In this document: one piece after another, positions 7,613 through 16,045 of the stretch
How positions within the stretch are numbered: the stretch's first letter is position 1
Layout: every line of letters begins with the position of its first letter
Origin: CAYMLL01 sp964390645
Lineage (GTDB): Bacteria > Planctomycetota > UBA8108
NCBI GenBank assembly: GCA_964390645.1
Contig: CAYMLL010000046.1
Coordinates: 1 to 32,246 of the forward strand
DNA length: 32,246 nt
Reading direction: 5' to 3'
The notes under the pieces: model-generated
Database searches by the model: none
What the model saw: only the letters and a program-made list of their open reading frames with translations
Told to the model about the DNA's origin: nothing
Translations under genes and position numbers: made by a program

Positions 7613-9130
7613 GTGAGGAGTGACGGGAGAGTGAGGCGATGTGAGGGGATCATCGGGGCTCGGGCGGGGGCCCGCTTGTGGCTCCTGATCGGATTCTGGG
7701 CGGGCTCGCTGCCGGTGTGCTGGTGTGCGGCCGCCGATCTCGAGCAGCAGGTTGCTCGTCTGCTCGGCGAGTACCGCGTCGATCGGTCGAAACTTGCCGT
7801 CACCGTCGTTGACCACCGGGGCAAGGCGCGTGTGCTGCTCAATGCCGACACCGCGCTAAAGCCGGCTTCTAACCAGAAGATCCTGACGACCGCGGCGGGG
7901 CTTAGCTTCCTCGGCAAGGACCACGAGTACATCACTCGGATGACGGCGCGGACGCCACTGCGTGGTGGCGTTGTCGCCGGCGACGTCGTCGTCGAGGGCA
8001 CCGGTGATCCCAACATCTCCGGGCGCTTTCACGACGACGAGCCTCTCGCCGTCTTCAAGTCCTGGGCCGCGCGGCTCAAGAAGGTCGGACTGCGGCGGAT
8101 CGACGGGGATCTGGTCGCGGACGATTCCTTCTTCGACGACGAGCGCTATCTCTCCGGCTGGAGCCGGAAGTTCGTCGGCCGGTGGTTCGGGGCCGAGGTG
8201 AGTCCGCTGAGCCTCAACGACAACTGCGTGGACATCCGTGTCCACCCGGGCCGACCCGGTGAGAAGGCGCGTGTGGAGGTTTCGCCGTCGAGTCCCTTTG
8301 TGAGCGTCCATGGCGCACCGGACACGGTCGCGGGACGGAAGGCCCGAGTACGAATCCACCGCGCGCCCGACTCGAACCGCATCACGGTCTCCGGCAGTAT
8401 CGGTTCGCGGGTCGCCAACTGGTACGACCATGTCGCCGTCGTCGACCCCAGCCTGTTTTTCGCCCACACGCTGAAGAAGACGTTCGAGGCTGAGGGCGTT
8501 GTGGTGGCCGGGAAGGCGCGACGGATCTCCTCCGAGGAGCTCGCGGCGAAGGCCGCGGCTCGGGTGGCGCCTGTCGTGCTTCTGGAGCACCGCTCGAAGC
8601 TCTTGCTCGACCTCCCCGTCATCAACAAGCGTAGCCAGAATCTCCACGCCGAGATCCTCCTCAAGTCGCTCGGCCGCACGGTTGTCGGTCAGGGCAGTGT
8701 CGTCGGTGGAGGCAAGGTGATCGCCAAGCTCCTCGACCGGATCCGGGTGTCGTCCACGGGGCTCCGGGTCGCGGATGGCTCGGGTCTCTCCTACGAGAAT
8801 CGCGTCACGGCTCGTCAGCTCGCGTCGACGCTTCACGCCATGCTCTCTCATGACAGCGCGTCGGAGTTTCGCAGCTCCCTGTCCGTCGCCGGCGTCGACG
8901 GCACGCTGAGGCGGCGCTTCAAGCAGCTTCGTCATCTCGTCGGGCGTGTTCGTGCGAAGACCGGTTACGTCGCGTCGGTGTCAGCTCTCAGTGGCTACGT
9001 GGAGCGCGACGGATTCGTCTGGAGCTTCTCCATACTCATCAACGCGTTCACGAGTCAGGGGCTCGGCGGGGCCAAGGCGCTGCAGGAGCGCATCGTCGAC
9101 CTCGTCTACCAGTCGATGCCGGGTCGCTGA
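7613..9130 (+). CDS. dacB: PBP4-type D-alanyl-D-alanine carboxypeptidase (peptidase S13)
   Basis: Periplasmic penicillin-binding protein that trims peptidoglycan stem peptides or cleaves D-Ala-mDAP cross-links. The 505-aa protein has an N-terminal hydrophobic signal (about 18-40, ending near AAA-D). All three active-site motifs of S13 enzymes are present: S86-x-x-K89 (ASNQK), S341-Q-N343 in KRSQNLHAE, and K449-T-G. The long insertion between the first two motifs matches the PBP4 domain plan, and the length is close to E. coli DacB. The start is GTG at 7613. An in-frame GTG at 7631 with GGGAGA upstream is a possible alternative that keeps the signal peptide. It shows that the organism makes peptidoglycan. 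Confidence 0.93.
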   Translation: MRSDGRVRRCEGIIGARAGARLWLLIGFWAGSLPVCWCAAADLEQQVARLLGEYRVDRSKLAVTVVDHRGKARVLLNADTALKPASNQKILTTAAGLSFLGKDHEYITRMTARTPLRGGVVAGDVVVEGTGDPNISGRFHDDEPLAVFKSWAARLKKVGLRRIDGDLVADDSFFDDERYLSGWSRKFVGRWFGAEVSPLSLNDNCVDIRVHPGRPGEKARVEVSPSSPFVSVHGAPDTVAGRKARVRIHRAPDSNRITVSGSIGSRVANWYDHVAVVDPSLFFAHTLKKTFEAEGVVVAGKARRISSEELAAKAAARVAPVVLLEHRSKLLLDLPVINKRSQNLHAEILLKSLGRTVVGQGSVVGGGKVIAKLLDRIRVSSTGLRVADGSGLSYENRVTARQLASTLHAMLSHDSASEFRSSLSVAGVDGTLRRRFKQLRHLVGRVRAKTGYVASVSALSGYVERDGFVWSFSILINAFTSQGLGGAKALQERIVDLVYQSMPGR

Positions 9131-9197
9131 GCGTCGAGCGTCCTCATCGGCCGCGTTTCCTGCCTGTCGAGAGGCCTCCCGGCGGTGGTTTTTCGGT

Positions 9198-9225
9198 TTG
9201 CGGGCCTCGACCGCAGCGTTAAAAT
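9198..9225 (+). promoter_or_regulatory. Candidate sigma-70 promoter upstream of the sigma-54 activator
   Basis: TTGCGG at 9198-9203 and TAAAAT at 9220-9225 with a 16-base spacer. Transcription would begin near 9232 and give a leader of about 120 bases containing the inverted repeat at 9249-9264. The -10 is good and the -35 moderate. Confidence 0.35.
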
Positions 9226-9248
9226 CACTTTACATCTCGTCTGTAGCT

Positions 9249-9264
9249 GTCAAGTCGGCTTGAC
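9249..9264. repeat. Perfect inverted repeat in the regulator leader
   Basis: GTCAAG-TCGG-CTTGAC: six-base arms around a four-base centre, in the 224-base spacer before the sigma-54 activator gene. It could be a small hairpin or a two-fold operator for a dimeric regulator. The rest of the spacer (9131-9354) shows no gene. Confidence 0.4.
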
Positions 9265-9354
9265 GACCACGTTCGCAGCGCTTCACCAATCGGCGCGTTT
9301 TCGCCGTTCCTGGAGCGTCCCTTGTCGTCCTCGAAGTCATTGTCAAGGAAGAGA

Positions 9355-11433
9355 ATGGGCAAAATTTCCGGGAACTCTTCCGCCAGGGGCTGCGGTCGGC
9401 AGAAGCGAGTTCGTCCGAAACTGATTGTCCTGAAGGGGGATCAACAGAAGATCGTGGAGCTGACCGGAAAGGTCACGTCGATGGGGAGATCCCACGACAA
9501 CACGATCGAGATCGACGACATCAACAGCTCGAGGCACCACTGTCAGATCGAGCGGGTCACGGACGCGTACGAGATCGTCGACCTGAAGAGCCGCAACGGC
9601 ACGCTGGTCAACGGTATCCTTGTCCTTCGTAAGGACCTACGTCCGGGTGACTGTATCGAGGTGGGCAAGACGCGGATGTTCTTCGAGCACGTTTCGCGCG
9701 AGTACTCCGACGAGACGATCGACTTGACGACGGGCTACTTTCTGGAGCCGGTGGAGGAGATCGACGCCGACGGCCAGCTCGACGTTCTCAAGAAGGAGCG
9801 GGAGGTCTTTCTGAAGCTCCTGGAGATCAATCGCGATCTGAGCACGCGGGTCGTGCTCAGCGACCTGCTCGATCTGATCGTCGACACCGTCGTCGAGGTG
9901 ACCAACGCGGAACGCGGCTTTCTGATCCTCTCCGGGGACGAGAGTTTCGAGGTCGAGGCGGCTCGAAACATGGACAGGGAGGACGTGCGCGAGCCGGAGT
10001 TCAAGCTTTGCAGGGGGATTGCGGAGGACGTGTTGGGCTCGCGCGGTCCGGTGCTCACCGACAACGCGGTCGTCGATCGTCGCTTCAAGGGACTCCCGGG
10101 TATCAACAAGCTGAACCTGAAATCCGTGCTCTGCGTGCCGATTTCGACGGGGGGCAAGGTCGTCGGAGCGATCTATGTCGACAACCGATTCGACGAGGGT
10201 GCATTCAACAAGAGCCACCTCCGTTGGCTCGAGCTGGTGTCGCATCAGGCGGCCGTGGCAATTCGAAACGCGCGCCTCTTCGAAGAGAACCGAGATCGTC
10301 AGAAGCAGCTCGAGGAGGCTCAGGGGCGGCTCGAACGCGTCAACCTCGATCTCGAGGAGAAGGTGCTGTCGAAGACTCTTCAGCTCGAGGAGGCCATCAA
10401 CCTGATCCCTCGAGAGCGCCCTACGGGTTTCAAGTACGACTACGGCGGTATCATCACGCGGAGTCCGCGTATGTACGAGATTTTCCGGCTCCTGGACAAG
10501 GTGACGGAGTCTGCGGTTCCGGTGCTGGTTCTCGGCGAAAGCGGTACGGGCAAGGAGCTGATCGCGCGGGCGATTCACGACAACGGCGCGCGCAAGGACA
10601 AGGAGTTTGTCAGCGAGAACTGCGCCGCCATCCCCGTCAATCTCATGGAGAGCGAGTTTTTCGGCCATGTTCGCGGAGCGTTCACCGGAGCGACTCGAGA
10701 CAAGCGTGGCCTCTTCGAGGTGGCGGACGAGGGCACGCTCTTTCTTGACGAGATAGCGGACATGCCTGCCGGCATGCAGACCAAGCTGCTGCGCGTGCTG
10801 CAGGAAGGGGAGATTCGTCGGGTCGGTGGAAAGGACGTGATCAAGGTCAACGTTCGTGTCGTCTCCGCGACCAACAAGAATATTTTCGACATGGTGCGGC
10901 AGTCCGGCTTCCGGGAGGATCTTCTCTATCGCATCAACGTCATCACGATCACGCTGCCTCCGCTGCGGGACCGGCGTGAGGACATCCCCATTTTGATCGA
11001 CTACTTCCTGGACCAGGTCGCGAAGCGTGGCGGAGAGAAGAAGAAGACGCTGGATCGCGAGACCTTCCAGCTTCTCTACCAGTACGACTGGCCGGGAAAC
11101 ATCCGGGAGCTCGAGAACGAAGTCGAGAGGCTGTCGGCGCTCGGGGGTGAGCGCATCGAGTCGAACCTGCTGAGCACGAATATCCAGGCTCGTGGCCTCA
11201 AGGGTGGGGTCTCGTTCGAGGGCAAGCCGCTCAAGGATGTCGTCGCACGGACTGTCGAGGACGTGGAGCAGCACGTCATTCGATCGACTCTCCTCGACAC
11301 GAACTGGACGAAGTCCCGAACAGCCGAGCTGCTCGGGATCTCTCGTCCGACGCTGGACGCGAAGATTCAGAAGTACAGGATCACGAGGGAGATCGAGACG
11401 GAGAAGGGACCGACGAACGGGCGCAACCGCTGA
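9355..11433 (+). CDS. Sigma-54-dependent activator: FHA-GAF-AAA+-Fis HTH
   Basis: Transcription activator of 692 aa. The order is an FHA domain (about 22-105; GRS...SSRHH...SRNGTLVNG), a GAF domain (about 150-312), a coiled coil (about 315-350), an AAA+ sigma-54 interaction domain (about 362-600) with Walker A GESGTGKE near 393-400, the sigma-54 contact loop GAFTGA near 441-446 and Walker B LFLDEIAD, and a Fis-type helix-turn-helix (about 650-680). The ATG at 9355 is preferred because AAGGAAG precedes it. A TTG at 9322 would add 11 residues. FHA normally reads phosphothreonine, so a Ser/Thr kinase probably controls it. It precedes the FHA-pilus operon by 29 bases and may regulate or be cotranscribed with it. 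Confidence 0.93.
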   Translation: MGKISGNSSARGCGRQKRVRPKLIVLKGDQQKIVELTGKVTSMGRSHDNTIEIDDINSSRHHCQIERVTDAYEIVDLKSRNGTLVNGILVLRKDLRPGDCIEVGKTRMFFEHVSREYSDETIDLTTGYFLEPVEEIDADGQLDVLKKEREVFLKLLEINRDLSTRVVLSDLLDLIVDTVVEVTNAERGFLILSGDESFEVEAARNMDREDVREPEFKLCRGIAEDVLGSRGPVLTDNAVVDRRFKGLPGINKLNLKSVLCVPISTGGKVVGAIYVDNRFDEGAFNKSHLRWLELVSHQAAVAIRNARLFEENRDRQKQLEEAQGRLERVNLDLEEKVLSKTLQLEEAINLIPRERPTGFKYDYGGIITRSPRMYEIFRLLDKVTESAVPVLVLGESGTGKELIARAIHDNGARKDKEFVSENCAAIPVNLMESEFFGHVRGAFTGATRDKRGLFEVADEGTLFLDEIADMPAGMQTKLLRVLQEGEIRRVGGKDVIKVNVRVVSATNKNIFDMVRQSGFREDLLYRINVITITLPPLRDRREDIPILIDYFLDQVAKRGGEKKKTLDRETFQLLYQYDWPGNIRELENEVERLSALGGERIESNLLSTNIQARGLKGGVSFEGKPLKDVVARTVEDVEQHVIRSTLLDTNWTKSRTAELLGISRPTLDAKIQKYRITREIETEKGPTNGRNR

Positions 11434-11462
11434 GGGCGCCGGACCCTGCCCGGGACAGACAG

Positions 11463-14330
11463 ATGTCCATTCGACTGTACGTACAGGAGGAAGATGGCGA
11501 GCTTCGCGAGCTGGAGTTCGATGAGCCAACCGTTCTCATCGGACGCGGTCCGGAGAACCACGTGGTCATCACGGACGCACGGAGCTCGCGCAAGCATTGC
11601 AGCGTCTCGGAGACTCCTCACGGCGCTGTTCTCGAGGATCTGGGCAGCTCGAACGGCACTGTCAAGGATGGCGAGACGGTTCAGCGGGCTCTGCTCGAGC
11701 CTGGTTCCGTCTTCCGCATCGGCAAGACACAGTTCCACTTCCAGACGAGGGGCGTGAGTGCGACCGGGACGCCGGAGGCGGGGAGATCCACCGTGCCGAC
11801 GGGCGAGAGTGACCGTGAGGTCGCGGTGGACGGTGAGGCGGCGGCAGGGGCAGGACTCCTGGAAGACGACGGAGTCCTCGAGTTCGACATCGCCGGGTCG
11901 GAGACGTCGTCGTCGGAGTCACCGCTTCTCGAGGAGGACGGCTCCGGCGTCGGGGGGACCGACGTCGTGCCGGTCGAGCCGGCGTCCGCCGCGGAGCCGG
12001 TCTCGGCGGCCGGCGTCCTCGCGCGGCTGGAGCTTGTCGAGGGACGACTCGACAGCGCCATCGTCGAGATCTCCCGGGTGCCTTTTTCCGTCGGTCGGGC
12101 ATCGAAGTGTGACTTGACGCTCGAGGATCCGCGCGTGTCGAACGCGCACGCGCACATCGTCCGCAAGGGTGACTACCTCGTCGTCCGCGATCTCGGCAGC
12201 CGGAACGGCACCTTCGTCGATGACCGGCGCGTCAAGAAGGGTGCGATCCTCGCGGAGGGCTCGCAGGTTCTTTTCGGTAACCATCTCTTCACCGCTCACC
12301 TCGACGACCCGAAGATCGCGGCGGCGACCGCGGTGAAGTCTGCGAAGCGAATCGCCAGGTCGGGCGGCTCGTCTTCCGGCGCCGCTCCGGTCGCGGTCTC
12401 AGGCGAGCCGGCGGTCGAGGCCGGCAAGCTCAGTGTCGACGTCGAATCGCTGCTTCGCTCCGACCGTCTCTCTCAGCTGCTGTCCGTCGCGGGGCTCGTT
12501 GTCATCGTGGTGGTGGTCGCGTACTTCGTCATCGATATCTCGGTGCGAGTGTTGTCGAACGATGCCGTCGATCCGGCCGGGGAGAACAACCTGGTGGAGA
12601 ACTGGTCTTTCGAGACTCCGCTCCCCGAGGGGCCAGATCGTGCGACACCTGGATGGAGGTCGAAGGTCGGAGCGCCGGCCGGGCTGTCGATCACGTCGGA
12701 GGACGCGAGGGAGCCGGGAGCCGCCGCGTTGATGCTCAACGTCTCCGCCGTGGATGGTGAGAACCGCGGGCTCGGTGTCGCGGAGCAGGTTCGTACGATT
12801 GACGTCGGCAGCGGTCGGGCGTTTCTTCTGGAGGGATTCGTCGTCAACCGGAGCGCGTTCTTCTCGGGCATTGGTGTCGAGTGGTCGAGCGGTGATGGTG
12901 AGCGCTCGGCTGCCGTGGGGCGCAGCCTGTCGACGGGTGCACGCGACCGCGGCGAGTCGCTCGAGATCAGCCAGATCGTCGAGGCTCCGTCGAACGCGAC
13001 CGTCGGGCGGCTTTTCTGCTACGCGGCCGGTCCCGGCACGGCGATCTTCGATCAGATCTCGTTGACCAGGCTCGAGACTGACCGCGATTCCAGGGACCTC
13101 GCCGGGGCGTGCGGGGACCGGGTCGAGGAGCACTGTGACCTCGATTTCGAGGTCGTGACGAACGCGACGCCCATTCTGGTGGGTCTGCGAGGCGGGGGCG
13201 GCTTCCACGTTCGCCGTGGTCCGCGCCTGGTGATCCCGGAGTTCTGGGCCGGGCTTTCGCTGCAGAACGATCCTCACTCGATCGGGCCGTACCTGTCCGA
13301 GATCGCGTTGCGCCCGGGAGACGGGGGACGCATCGTCTCGGACACCAACGCTCCGGATTTCGAGTCCCGTGACTTCGTGTCCTATGAGACGTCGGTGGGA
13401 GCCGACGCGTCGAGTGTCTCGATCCGCTGGCGTCTGGCGTCCGCGAGCAAGCCGGAGAGCGAGGATGGTGAGGCGCCGAAGGATGATCGCGCGCTGGTCG
13501 TGCACGTCCAGTCGCTCGACCCGCGACTGGCCGTCGTCGCCCACGGTGGCACCTCCAGCACGCGTATGCTCTTTGCTGACGTGCAGGGCGGCCCCTTCGT
13601 CGAGCTGGTGTTCGCAGAGGCGGAGTCGCGCACATCGTTCGACTTCTCCGATCCGGTGACGATCACCACCTCGCCCCATCCGGTCTTCTCCGGCCGCTCT
13701 CTGATGCAGATTGAGCCGGCCGACGGATCCTCCACGCTCGGCGTCGTCATCTCCCACGGCTCACGCAGGGAGGCGCAGTCTGCGCGGCTCGTGCTCAGCG
13801 AGGCGGAGCGTCTTCTGGGCGAGGGACAGCACGCGGCGGCACTGGCCGAGCTCAACAGTCTGGCGCGGCGATACCCGCTTCAGGAGACAGAGATCGCTCA
13901 GGCCGCCAAGCGTGTCGGTCGCTGGAACGCGGAGGCCGACAAGGTGGTCGAGGATCTCGACCGGGCGATTCGTACCTACCGGGAGAATCCGTCTGGCGTG
14001 GTCTTCGCGTCGCTGCTGGATCGGATCGACGGTCTTACGGCTCGCTATCGTGGCACGCCGAAGGCGGACTCGATCGCCGCGAAGGGCCGAGCGCTCGAGG
14101 ACGGCAGGGATGCAGCCGACAGGGGCACACGGCGCGCGGCCCTCGCTCACTTGCTGCAGCAGGCCAACGAGCACTTCGAGAATCAACAGCTCGGGATGGC
14201 GGAGCTCTACCTGAAGATGGTTCTGGACACGGCGCCGACGTCAGGCGAGCTGCGTACACGTGCCGAGAACCTGCTCAGGCGGATCAAGACGCGACAGGGA
14301 ACCGCGCGGGAGCGCCTGCTCGGGAGCTGA
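11463..14330 (+). CDS. FHA-FHA-TM protein with CBM-like and helical-repeat ectodomain
   Basis: A 955-aa bitopic protein. Two N-terminal cytoplasmic FHA domains, at about 1-95 (IGRGPENHV, SSRKH, SSNGT) and about 195-285 (VGRASKCDL, SNAHA, SRNGTFV), are joined by an acidic linker. One TM lies at about 340-362. The outer part starts with a jelly-roll-like region (about 375-538; N-L-V-E-N-W-S-F-E...PGW, like CBM4_9 carbohydrate-binding modules), then a second beta-rich region, then helical TPR-like repeats (about 775-955). Cytoplasmic FHA plus one TM plus a periplasmic part recalls ring proteins such as YscD, which is only an analogy. It is the first gene of the pilus-like run, and its stop is two bases before the pilM-like ATG. 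The overall role is unknown. Confidence 0.8.
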   Translation: MSIRLYVQEEDGELRELEFDEPTVLIGRGPENHVVITDARSSRKHCSVSETPHGAVLEDLGSSNGTVKDGETVQRALLEPGSVFRIGKTQFHFQTRGVSATGTPEAGRSTVPTGESDREVAVDGEAAAGAGLLEDDGVLEFDIAGSETSSSESPLLEEDGSGVGGTDVVPVEPASAAEPVSAAGVLARLELVEGRLDSAIVEISRVPFSVGRASKCDLTLEDPRVSNAHAHIVRKGDYLVVRDLGSRNGTFVDDRRVKKGAILAEGSQVLFGNHLFTAHLDDPKIAAATAVKSAKRIARSGGSSSGAAPVAVSGEPAVEAGKLSVDVESLLRSDRLSQLLSVAGLVVIVVVVAYFVIDISVRVLSNDAVDPAGENNLVENWSFETPLPEGPDRATPGWRSKVGAPAGLSITSEDAREPGAAALMLNVSAVDGENRGLGVAEQVRTIDVGSGRAFLLEGFVVNRSAFFSGIGVEWSSGDGERSAAVGRSLSTGARDRGESLEISQIVEAPSNATVGRLFCYAAGPGTAIFDQISLTRLETDRDSRDLAGACGDRVEEHCDLDFEVVTNATPILVGLRGGGGFHVRRGPRLVIPEFWAGLSLQNDPHSIGPYLSEIALRPGDGGRIVSDTNAPDFESRDFVSYETSVGADASSVSIRWRLASASKPESEDGEAPKDDRALVVHVQSLDPRLAVVAHGGTSSTRMLFADVQGGPFVELVFAEAESRTSFDFSDPVTITTSPHPVFSGRSLMQIEPADGSSTLGVVISHGSRREAQSARLVLSEAERLLGEGQHAAALAELNSLARRYPLQETEIAQAAKRVGRWNAEADKVVEDLDRAIRTYRENPSGVVFASLLDRIDGLTARYRGTPKADSIAAKGRALEDGRDAADRGTRRAALAHLLQQANEHFENQQLGMAELYLKMVLDTAPTSGELRTRAENLLRRIKTRQGTARERLLGS

Positions 14331-14332
14331 CC

Positions 14333-14629
14333 ATGGCGATTCAAAAGACCGCGGTAGGGGTGGACTTCGGCGCGGACACCATCAAGGCCGTGCGTGTACG
14401 GGTGGTGGGCAACGAGGCCAGGATCGACAGCGTTGTCTCGATTCCGCGGGGGGACGAGTTCGCCCGGGAGGATGTCGCGCAGCTCGCGCGAAAGTTGCGC
14501 GACGCGATGGTGGAGGCGGGAATACCGACGAAGCGGATCGTGCTGTCGATAGACGCGCGAGACTCGATCATTCGCTACAACCACGTGCCGCCGATGCCGG
14601 CGTCGAGACTCTCGGTGATCATGAAGTAG
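14333..14629 (+). CDS. pilM: PilM-like actin-fold protein, N-terminal part cut by in-frame TAG
   Basis: Begins at ATG 14333 and reads 98 codons of a PilM/GspL-type ASKHA domain, including the phosphate-1 motif VGVDFGADTIKAVRV (about 8-22). It then hits TAG at 14627-14629 within ...VIMK-stop-EVESIG. The same frame continues without break to 16015 with the rest of the fold, so this is one gene split by a single codon. PilM homologues usually have an aromatic residue here before an acidic one (W/F/Y-E), so a TAC-to-TAG change is the simplest origin. A 98-aa product would lack the phosphate-2 and adenosine motifs and could not form the nucleotide site. It could be a sequence error, a true nonsense mutation or a recoding site. 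Confidence 0.75.
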   Translation: MAIQKTAVGVDFGADTIKAVRVRVVGNEARIDSVVSIPRGDEFAREDVAQLARKLRDAMVEAGIPTKRIVLSIDARDSIIRYNHVPPMPASRLSVIMK

Positions 14630-14653
14630 GAGGTCGAGTCGATTGGCGAGCGC

Positions 14654-16015
14654 ATGGGGGAGTCGCTCGCGAGCGACTGTCGTGTCCTGCCGGTGATGCG
14701 CGACGATGGTGAGCAGACGGTCCTTCTCGCCCTTGCGAAGGAGGATCCACTCACCGAGTTCCTCGACGCGTTCGATGGCGCCGGCGTCACGGTGGCTGCC
14801 GCCGTACCCGCGCCGCTCGCCCTCTTCGGTGCGTGGGATCTCTTCGCGACGAAGATGGACATCGACTCGCCCGATGACGACCACGTCCTCGTCGTCGATC
14901 TCGGCCGATCGGGAATCAACGTCGCGTTGATTCTCAATAATCGTCTCGTCTTCGCGCGCTCCGGGTCTTTTGGCGGCGAGCTGTTCACCGAGGCGCTGGC
15001 GAGCGAGTTCGGGATCTCGCGTGATGACGCCGAGCGCTTGAAGGTGGCCAGGGGAGGGCTCGATGACTCCGGCCGCGGGGTCGACGATCGCACCGTAGGG
15101 CCTCTTCGCAGCACGGCCGGGCAGCTGCTGGGCTTCGTTCAGTCGTCGATTCGCTTCGGCAGCAGCCAGACGGGTGTCAGTCTCCCTCCGGTGACGCGTC
15201 TCTGGCTCACCGGCGGCGGCGCGCGCCTGCGCGGGCTTCCCGAGTATTTGTCGGGCGGACTCGGACGCAAACCTTTCGAGGTCTTCGACCCGGCAGTCGC
15301 CGACGGTGGGCGCGTCTCGGTCTCGGTCTCTGACGGCAAGGACGGCGTGAGCGAGGCGTGCGTCGGCATGCCGCTCGGGCTAAGCGCGATCGGCCTGCTC
15401 TCGGCGCGCGACGCGCAGGCGGGAACCGGCGTCAGCATCCTGCCGGAGAAGTACCGCCGGCAACGAGTCTTCCGCGAGCGTACACGCTGGTTGATCGCCG
15501 CGGCCGTGGTCCTGGTGGCGGTTCTGGTCGCCCAGTTCGTGCAGGGCTGGACCGTGCGCGGGCGTGCTGCCGAGACTCGCACGCGGATCGGGGAGCGTCG
15601 CGAGGAGCTCGATCGCAAGGTGGCACAGCGGGATGGCTGGATAGCGACGAGCTCCCGAACGCGCGCGCGAATCAACCGCATGCTGCGGGAGGGGGAGCCA
15701 AGCGCATTTCAGGCCTTCATGCTCGACTTTTTCGCCAGGAATCTGCGTCCCGAGATCCAGCTCGAGCTGGTCAATCTCGAGGTCGAGACCGTCGAGAATG
15801 AGGAGGCCGGCAGCTATCGTAACCGCTACGTGCTGCTGGTTCGCGGGCGGGCCAACAACGAGAAGGGGCGTGCTCACGACTGGGTGCTGGATCTCCAGTC
15901 CCGAATCAAGCAGGAGGAGCGGGTGAGGGACGCGAAGGTGCAGAACACTCGCGTCGAACGTTCGGCCTGGTACAGCTTCGAGCTGTTGATCGAGCCGCAG
16001 TACGTATCGATTTGA
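14654..16015 (+). CDS. pilM: PilM C-terminal part fused to PilN-like membrane domain
   Basis: Continuation of the PilM-like frame after the TAG. ATG 14654 is the first conventional start. Counted from 14333, the phosphate-2 motif (VLVVDLGRSGINVALI) lies near codon 184 and the adenosine motif (LWLTGGGARLRGLP) near 290-303. After codon 385 come a TM, a coiled coil (ERREELDRKV) and a ferredoxin-like PilN/GspL C-terminal domain. The whole locus of 561 codons is thus a PilM-PilN fusion with the topology of GspL: cytoplasmic actin-like domain, TM, periplasmic domain. It would link the secretion ATPase to the inner-membrane platform. AGGAGGT at 14628-14634 is a perfect ribosome-binding sequence, but 14654 is 19 bases beyond it. 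Confidence 0.85.
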   Translation: MGESLASDCRVLPVMRDDGEQTVLLALAKEDPLTEFLDAFDGAGVTVAAAVPAPLALFGAWDLFATKMDIDSPDDDHVLVVDLGRSGINVALILNNRLVFARSGSFGGELFTEALASEFGISRDDAERLKVARGGLDDSGRGVDDRTVGPLRSTAGQLLGFVQSSIRFGSSQTGVSLPPVTRLWLTGGGARLRGLPEYLSGGLGRKPFEVFDPAVADGGRVSVSVSDGKDGVSEACVGMPLGLSAIGLLSARDAQAGTGVSILPEKYRRQRVFRERTRWLIAAAVVLVAVLVAQFVQGWTVRGRAAETRTRIGERREELDRKVAQRDGWIATSSRTRARINRMLREGEPSAFQAFMLDFFARNLRPEIQLELVNLEVETVENEEAGSYRNRYVLLVRGRANNEKGRAHDWVLDLQSRIKQEERVRDAKVQNTRVERSAWYSFELLIEPQYVSI

Positions 16016-16045
16016 GGCGCCGAGAAAGGGTCGCAGGGAAACGAC

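Noticed and set aside
9187..9202. TGG...TTTGC sequence as a sigma-54 promoter
   Set aside because: The GG and GC elements are 11 rather than 10 bases apart, which sigma-54 does not tolerate.
9637..11529. 630-codon antisense frame over the sigma-54 activator
   Set aside because: Shadow of an obviously real AAA+ gene; the translation has no recognisable domain.
12399..13757. 452-codon antisense frame over the FHA-TM gene
   Set aside because: Same explanation; no protein-like hydrophobic pattern and no motif.
14627..14629. Genome-wide reassignment of TAG (for example to pyrrolysine)
   Set aside because: TAG ends the synthase gene at 1551 and the CoA-binding gene at 30998 at their natural C-termini, and no other internal TAG was seen.
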